From NCBI GenBank assembly GCA_001953115.1, contig LSSL01006526.1, forward strand, positions 1 to 13,571: a stretch of DNA of 13,571 nt. The letters run 5' to 3'. This DNA is from Smittium mucronatum (Eukaryota; Kickxellomycota; Harpellomycetes; Harpellales; Legeriomycetaceae). Below are positions 8,813-13,571 of the stretch, piece by piece. A program made the translations under genes and the position numbers. The first letter of the stretch is position 1. Each line of letters begins with the position of its first letter. The notes under the pieces are model-generated. The model was not told the DNA's origin, did no database searches, and saw only the letters and a program-made list of their open reading frames with translations.

Positions 8813-9835
8813 ATTTTTATTGGATATATTTGGCTGGGTGTGTATTATACAGATTTAAATTTGGTCTTTTTCCAAAAATATAAAGATTATGCATGGCCAT
8901 ATTTAATTGATTATCTTATTTTTGAGAAAATCTCGCCAATGGGCTTTATTTTAATTTTATTAATTTTCAAAAGATTCTATTAATTAATTCGATGGCTTTT
9001 TAAATATCTAATAAGATATTAGCCAATTTATAACATATTCTATAAAAATTTTATGGTTAATAATTCATAAAATTTAAATAGGTATCAGAGTTTTTATTGC
9101 AATTACTATTGAAATTTAACAAAAAAGGATTATTTATTTATAAAATATCATATTTGAACGAATTATATACATTAAAAAAACTGAAATCGAAATTTAAAGA
9201 TAAAAAAGGACAAGATTTTTTAATTGATTGGTTAAATTATAAAAAATGTGTAATTAATATAATTTCCCTAACATAAACCAGGAAATATATTTATAATGTT
9301 GGAAATTGATTAAAAAAATATTAGGTGATGATTGGACAACCCTATAAATTTTCTGGCATTAATAAATCAAATGATCCGGAAAAAGCGGGCTATGTTGATA
9401 AATATGAGAATTTTTTCAATATTAATTTAAGTTTCATAGATTTTCATAGAGTTTCATATTTATCATAATAAATTTTTTTTATTCGTGTTAATTCCGTTTG
9501 AAGTTACAGGCTTTCATGAAAATAAATTTTCCATAAAAAAAAGGTTGCTAGTATTGTTTATCGATATCTTTTCATAGGCTAAGGATAAATTAAACCCTTT
9601 CAATGAGATAATAGATAAATAAATAAAAAGCTCAAATTAAATTAAATTATGATATTCTGTAAAAATTAGATTCGTTGTAGTTTTTTCATGGAAAAATTCA
9701 AATAATATAAGTTTCAAGTATAAATCACCAGGAAAAAAAATTCTTCATTCAAAAATAAATATTAATACTCCTAAAAAAATTCATGAATATTAATCAAAAT
9801 TATTCATAAAGAAAAATATTACCACTATTAAGTAA
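8813..9835 (+). pseudogene. Unrecognised decayed gene, about 1 kb
   Basis: Successive open pieces on the plus strand: 8813-8983 (contains KYKDYAWPYLIDYLIFEK); 9082-9468 in a second frame (GQDFLIDWLNYKKCVI, stops at 9274, 9307 and 9322, then SGINKSNDPEKAGYVDKYE); and 9479-9835 back in the first frame (VLIPFEVTGFHENKFSIKK, stop at 9575, then FSWKNSNNISFKYKSPGKK). The 9082-9276 piece alone is 64 codons. Composition is more protein-like than the surroundings and the strand matches both transposase relics. No conserved motif I know is visible. VLFIDIFS near 9553 is only superficially like the integrase vIDhFSK string. Probably a single decayed gene with two frame changes; function unknown. Confidence 0.35.
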
Positions 9836-10754
9836 TAAAAACCCAATATTTTGACATATTTTAATATTAAATATTTCCAGGGCTATGTTTCTGACTGTCA
9901 TTAGCTCTAAAAATCTATTTTCATCTTTATCTTTCTTAAGAAGTGTTAAAAATGATTAAATATTAACGAAAATATATAAAAATTAGTAAAAATTTTCATT
10001 CAACTTTTTTAAGAAATTAAAATAAAAATAAATAAATAATACTAATGAGTCCGAATTTTGAGTGAGCCCCAGATGTTTTTAAAGGTTTTTTTTCTTTGAT
10101 AAGGATTATCATTTATATTTTATTTTTAAGGTGTTTCAAGATCAGTGGATTTTTATTATATATAAATTGAAAATCAGTTTTTTAATTTATTTCCACACTC
10201 AGCACACCAGTGCTCTATTTCAAGAATATTTTGTTTTAAATTTTCAAAAAAATACCAAAAATATCAATTAGTAAAATTTTAAAATTTTATACCTCTATCT
10301 CCATTTTTTGTAAATTATTCTTCAATATCGCTTTTTTATCGCTATTACTTTATATCTTTATTTTTGAAAAAAATTCACTTTCTGAAAAACTCTATTCAGA
10401 TTTATAATTTCTAGATTATTCTCCATGTCGATGAAACACCACAGCCGTATATATTAGCTCAGAAATAATTTATATTTTTATAAACAGGTCAGTTAGCTCA
10501 TAAAATTTTCCATATTTATTCCAGTAGTTGCAAATTGCATTTTTTTTTGTTTATTATCATCATATTCTAAAGCTTGATAATTTTTTTAGAATTTTTATTA
10601 GTATCAAAAAATCTCATGTATTATTAAATTTTTTTTCAGTTCCAAGAGCTTCTCGATAATACTTCCTCAAAAATACATTTTCGGGATTAATAAGATTTGA
10701 ATTTTTATGGCACAAATAAGGAAAATTTTGATAAAAATTTATAAAAAAAAACAT
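9800..10754 (-). pseudogene. Unrecognised decayed frames on the minus strand
   Basis: From right to left on the minus strand: 10754-10614, starting at an ATG (FPYLCHKNSNLINPENVFL, then KYYREALGTEKKF); a piece near 10540-10470 (AICNYWNKYGKFYELTDLF); one near 10425-10360; one ending near 10174 (LEIEHWCAECGNKLKN); and 9955-9800, 51 residues (ENRFLELMTVRNIALEIF). Several contain Cys pairs; AICNYWNK would resemble a BED finger AxCxxC if the Trp were Cys, but this is not evidence of one. Each piece is short, so some or all could be chance. The right end abuts the left repeat of the pogo-like element, which may have inserted here. Confidence 0.22.
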
Positions 10755-10776
10755 ACCCTGTTAAATAGGTTAAAAA
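10753..10776 (+). repeat. Left terminal inverted repeat of the pogo-like element
   Basis: ATACCCTGTTAAATAGG and following bases. The first nine match the reverse complement of 13098-13106 exactly. With a one-base gap, about nine of the next 14 also match. The CCTGTTAAA-like look is usual for pogo-type ends. Confidence 0.5.
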
Positions 10777-11033
10777 ATACAGATATATCTCACTTAAAGC
10801 GTGTTTTAAATATGATTTTTAAATCTAACTCATCTTCTTAGTTTGAAAATTCTTTAGTTTTTCAGTACCATTTTACCAAATAATCTCCAATGATTTACAA
10901 TGAGAATTATTTTTTTAACTTCTCAGTTAATTTGATCAATAGAAATTAAAGTTAAAGAAGATTAATAGTAAGCTTATCTGAATAAAATTAAAAGTAACCT
11001 GTATAACTTTTTTCTTTCAGATTTTTTTTAGAA

Positions 11034-12681
11034 ATGGTAAAGAGATAAACAAAACCAAAGAAAAGAAACCGAATTTTGATTTTTAAAAATATTGATATTA
11101 TGGTTATAATTGAAATAGAAGTTAGCGTAACTAAAATGGCTACAATAAGGGATGATAATCAGAGTACTATACCTTATATATTGAAGAGCTCGGATAAAAT
11201 AAGAGAAAATGAAAAATATATATATAAAACGCATTTAAATTTTATTAAAATAAGGTCTAATAATATGCTAAATTGAGGCGTATTTCGAAAAATTGGATAA
11301 TTTTTCAGTTAGATAAAAAATAGAAAATTTAGATTGTAGCCGAAAAGAAAAAAAATAAGTTAATTTTCGAAAATATGAGAGAAAATCACCATTAGGATAA
11401 GAATATAAAATTTTGTGGAATCAGATGATGATTAAATAACTTTTTAAGAAGACAAGGGTTTAATAGTATGGAAATTTACCGGAAAACTTTAACCACCTAC
11501 CTTGAGTCATCGAAAAAAATTCCCTATGAAATTACAGAATGATAGTGGAGGATCATTGTTTACCATGAAAAATATGAAAATTTCAACATTTCCCAAAAAA
11601 ATTCATTATTAGTTTGCTTTATTTTAGCTTGAAATTCAGCTTTTAATGAAAATGATCCAGCAGAGGATAATTAGATAAAGATGATTAATTTAGGCCAATA
11701 AAAATTTTATTTCTGGATTCAGTAAATCAAAATAAAAACTAACTATAATTTAGATTCAAATAAAAAGGGTGATTCGAAAACCAATCAAGTGTTTATAATA
11801 GATAATAAGCCCCTATATCTTTGAACGAAGTTAATAAAAAAGAACTCACTTTCATAAGAGTTATTCAAAAATCTTATTTGAATAAAGATATTCTCGAAGA
11901 TAGGTTTCAATTTGAATTAGGGGATGTTCTAAAAAAATACAAAAAAAAAAAGAATATTATATCAGAATATTTCTTTTTCTTGATAATTCTTCTGTTAATC
12001 CAAATGAGTTTAGTTGTATCTGAAACTGAATAAAAATAGAATTATCCCCACCAAACACGGTTTCATTAATTCAACCGATGAATTATAAAAAGATTTAAAA
12101 TTTAAATAATAATATCGTAGAAAAACTTTTCGAACTCTTAGTGATTCAATAAAAGACGACGGAAAAAATTTAAAATAAAGGAAAACATCTATTTAATCTC
12201 TAATTCATGGGATCTAGTATCTTTTACTCACTTGAAATGTGTATGTAAATATATTTTCAGTCGGATAAACGGTGTCAAATTTAAAAGTTTAACATTTAAG
12301 AATAAAAATTTAAAGTTGGATTGAATAGTTTTAGGGGTTACAGTGATACTATAAATTTTTTCCTCATAATGAAATAGAATGTTAACTGATTAAAAAAGAA
12401 ATTAACACAATTTTATGAATTAGAGAAGAAAGATTTAGAAAATTATAAAGGTGAATGAAAAATGATTGATTTAACTTTCGAGATATAAAATAAATAAAAT
12501 CAAAAATAGTATCCGAATCACCGAGAAGATTCTAAATACATTTATCAATGAAGAAAGTATTCTGAATAATTAGAAAAAAAAATCCACAAATAAAGCCAAA
12601 AACGAACTTAATCTCTACCACGATATGAGTTATCGTTTTTATGAGTCTAAAAAATCTTCCCTGTTAAATTTTTGCCGCTAA
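11034..12681 (+). pseudogene. Decayed pogo/Tigger-like (DDE_1, CENP-B related) transposase
   Basis: Domains follow the family order but are scattered over all three frames. N-terminal helix-turn-helix: ATG 11034, stop at 11046, then KPKKRNRILIF and SVTKMATIRDDNQSTIPYIL, open to 11276. A second DNA-binding region around 11275-11500 is badly decayed. DDE_1 domain: AFNENDPAED at 11639-11668 may be the first-Asp segment; 11726-11824 has NKKGDSKTNQVFIIDNKP; 11821-11940 has QKSYLNKDILEDRF; 11952-12098 has IFLFLDNSSVNP and ELSPPNTVSLIQPMN. Then YRRKTFRTLSDSIKDDGKNL (12113-12175), ISNSWDLVSFTHLK (12196-12237) and an ITEKIL plus ELNLYHDMSYRF tail ending at 12679-12681. Second Asp is intact at 11982-11984; the third position is Asn (12081-12083), 33 codons on, the normal spacing. 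About 549 codons, full length for the family. The poly-A run at 11941-11951 marks one frameshift. A CTTTTTTCTTTCAG sequence ends at 11020, just before the ATG. Not functional. Confidence 0.87.
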
Positions 12682-13082
12682 AAGTAAATATTAATAAGCT
12701 ATTCTTTTATAGAAAAAAGCATTAAGCTTTTGAAAACAAACTCATTATTATAATAGGTATCTTATTACACATTCATTTATTAAATGTTATACCCAAATTA
12801 TCAATCTGTTTTATAAAACCTAAATTTAACTAATTACTATTCATATGAAAAAAAAAATTTAGGGAGAGGGAGTCTCATTTTACAATTTTTTGTTAGTAAT
12901 TATTTCTATTATTTACATTTTAAAGCTTAAAAATAACATTTTATAATATATTGTAGAGAAAAGAAAAGAAAATTTTATTTTTTATTCCTTTAAGATATTT
13001 TTTAAAGAATCAATAAAAATAATTGACAAAAATCATATAATTTTAATTCAGAAATTTGCCTTTTTTTATTATCAATAAGTAA

Positions 13083-13106
13083 AATTAAATTTTTTAGACA
13101 GGGTAT
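13083..13106 (-). repeat. Right terminal inverted repeat of the pogo-like element
   Basis: On the minus strand this begins ATACCCTGTCTAAAAAA, the inverted partner of the left end at 10753. It lies about 420 bases after the transposase stop. That gap holds a further open but unrecognised stretch at 12682-12830 with one stop. Confidence 0.5.
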
Positions 13107-13571
13107 AAATCAAAATTTAAGTAGATTTTTTTGATGGGGAGTTATTAAAAAAATCAAATTTCATAAAAGGGGTTTAAAAAACAAGAATAGCTTATTTTTC
13201 AGTTGAATTGGTTTTTTGAATGTTAACTCAATCAATGGATGTAAAAAATATTTCAAATTATCCCCAATAAAACCATGAAGACTTTTTTTTGAAAAAAAAT
13301 TAACAGATGAGTCGGATTTGAGCTGAGAAATAAATTTTATTAAGATTTTTTTTTTAAGCCTTAAAGTATATAATATTCCTTAAAATCGGATTTTCCATTT
13401 ATCTAACACATTTTAAGATATAAAATCATCAATATGGAATAAATTGAATAATTAATCGATTATTCGGTGTATTTCTTACAGAAAGTAGTCTTGCATTGAT
13501 TCTTTTACTCACAAGTATATTTTAAAATGTATTAACTTCACATTTAATGAAAAAGGTATAAATATATTTAA
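13107..13571. other. AT-rich DNA, no gene seen
   Basis: Right flank of the pogo-like element. Homopolymer runs and short frames only; no motif, repeat or RNA signature that I can support. Confidence 0.55.

Larger units (their letters stand above)
10753..13106 (+). mobile_element. Degenerate pogo/Tigger-like DNA transposon
   Basis: A Tc1/mariner-superfamily element inferred from the transposase relic at 11034-12681 and from matching ends. Inverted copies of ATACCCTGT lie at 10753-10761 and 13098-13106 and extend inward with partial similarity. The span of about 2.35 kb is typical of Tigger elements with a transposase of about 550 residues. TA precedes CCCTGT at both ends, consistent with TA target duplication, but the exact termini are uncertain because the ends are eroded. 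The element cannot be autonomous. Confidence 0.6.

Noticed and set aside
9553..9577. VLFIDIFS read as part of a retroviral-type integrase core
   Set aside because: Only one short hydrophobic string agrees; no zinc-binding HHCC, second Asp or Glu context could be found around it.
10042..10066. ATGAGTCCGAATTTTGAG, similar to 13308-13330 and to a hammerhead ribozyme core
   Set aside because: No GGACGAAA-type partner strand or stems follow; the likeness between the two sites is short and in direct orientation, so neither a ribozyme nor an element end is supported.
10451..10500. TTAGCTCAG and TTAGCTCAT, like a tRNA A box
   Set aside because: No T-arm sequence or acceptor stem pairing is found downstream at tRNA spacing on either strand.
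11028..11234. 68-codon minus-strand frame
   Set aside because: It is opposite the helix-turn-helix region of the pogo-like transposase, is rich in Tyr, Phe and Ile, and matches nothing.
11821..12033. A 70-codon plus-strand frame read as an independent small protein
   Set aside because: Its first 40 or so codons are a segment of the pogo-like transposase; after the poly-A run near 11945 the family match continues in another frame, so the rest is out-of-frame translation.

Overview
The window looks like nuclear DNA of a eukaryote, probably an animal with compact, AT-rich genes. The one intact gene that can be named with confidence, on the minus strand at 546-2907, encodes the PR65/A scaffold subunit of protein phosphatase 2A. 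It is interrupted by six introns of only 56-73 bases, all with GT...TAG ends. Such tiny introns in a strongly AT-rich sequence fit a reduced-genome invertebrate (an orthonectid would be one example), but the species assignment is a guess.

Layout. 1-545 is the 3' flank of the PR65 gene. 2908-4551 is intergenic DNA of ordinary complexity; it holds the probable 5' region of PR65, one short basic reading frame on the minus strand (3576-3740) and two back-to-back hairpins (4102-4143). At about 4.55-4.88 kb two long G tracts occur and base composition shifts: from there to the right end the DNA is visibly more AT-rich, full of homopolymer runs, and has no intact gene.

The right two thirds is a graveyard of decayed genes, mostly transposons. 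A PIF/Harbinger-like DDE transposase relic lies at 5802-6964 (+), broken by stops and at least three frame changes, yet with D, D and E at the expected places. A pogo/Tigger-like (CENP-B related) transposase relic lies at 11034-12681 (+), with degenerate terminal inverted repeats at 10753 and 13106 that delimit an element of about 2.35 kb. Between them are coding-like but broken stretches that I do not recognise (7475-7806 and 8813-9835 on plus, 9800-10754 on minus).

The PR65 gene is housekeeping and acts with PP2A catalytic and B subunits encoded elsewhere. Nothing suggests that the other contents work with it. I see no convincing undescribed system. The most interesting items are the acidic N-terminal extension of PR65, an acceptor-like site just before its start codon, the two transposase relics and the compositional boundary.
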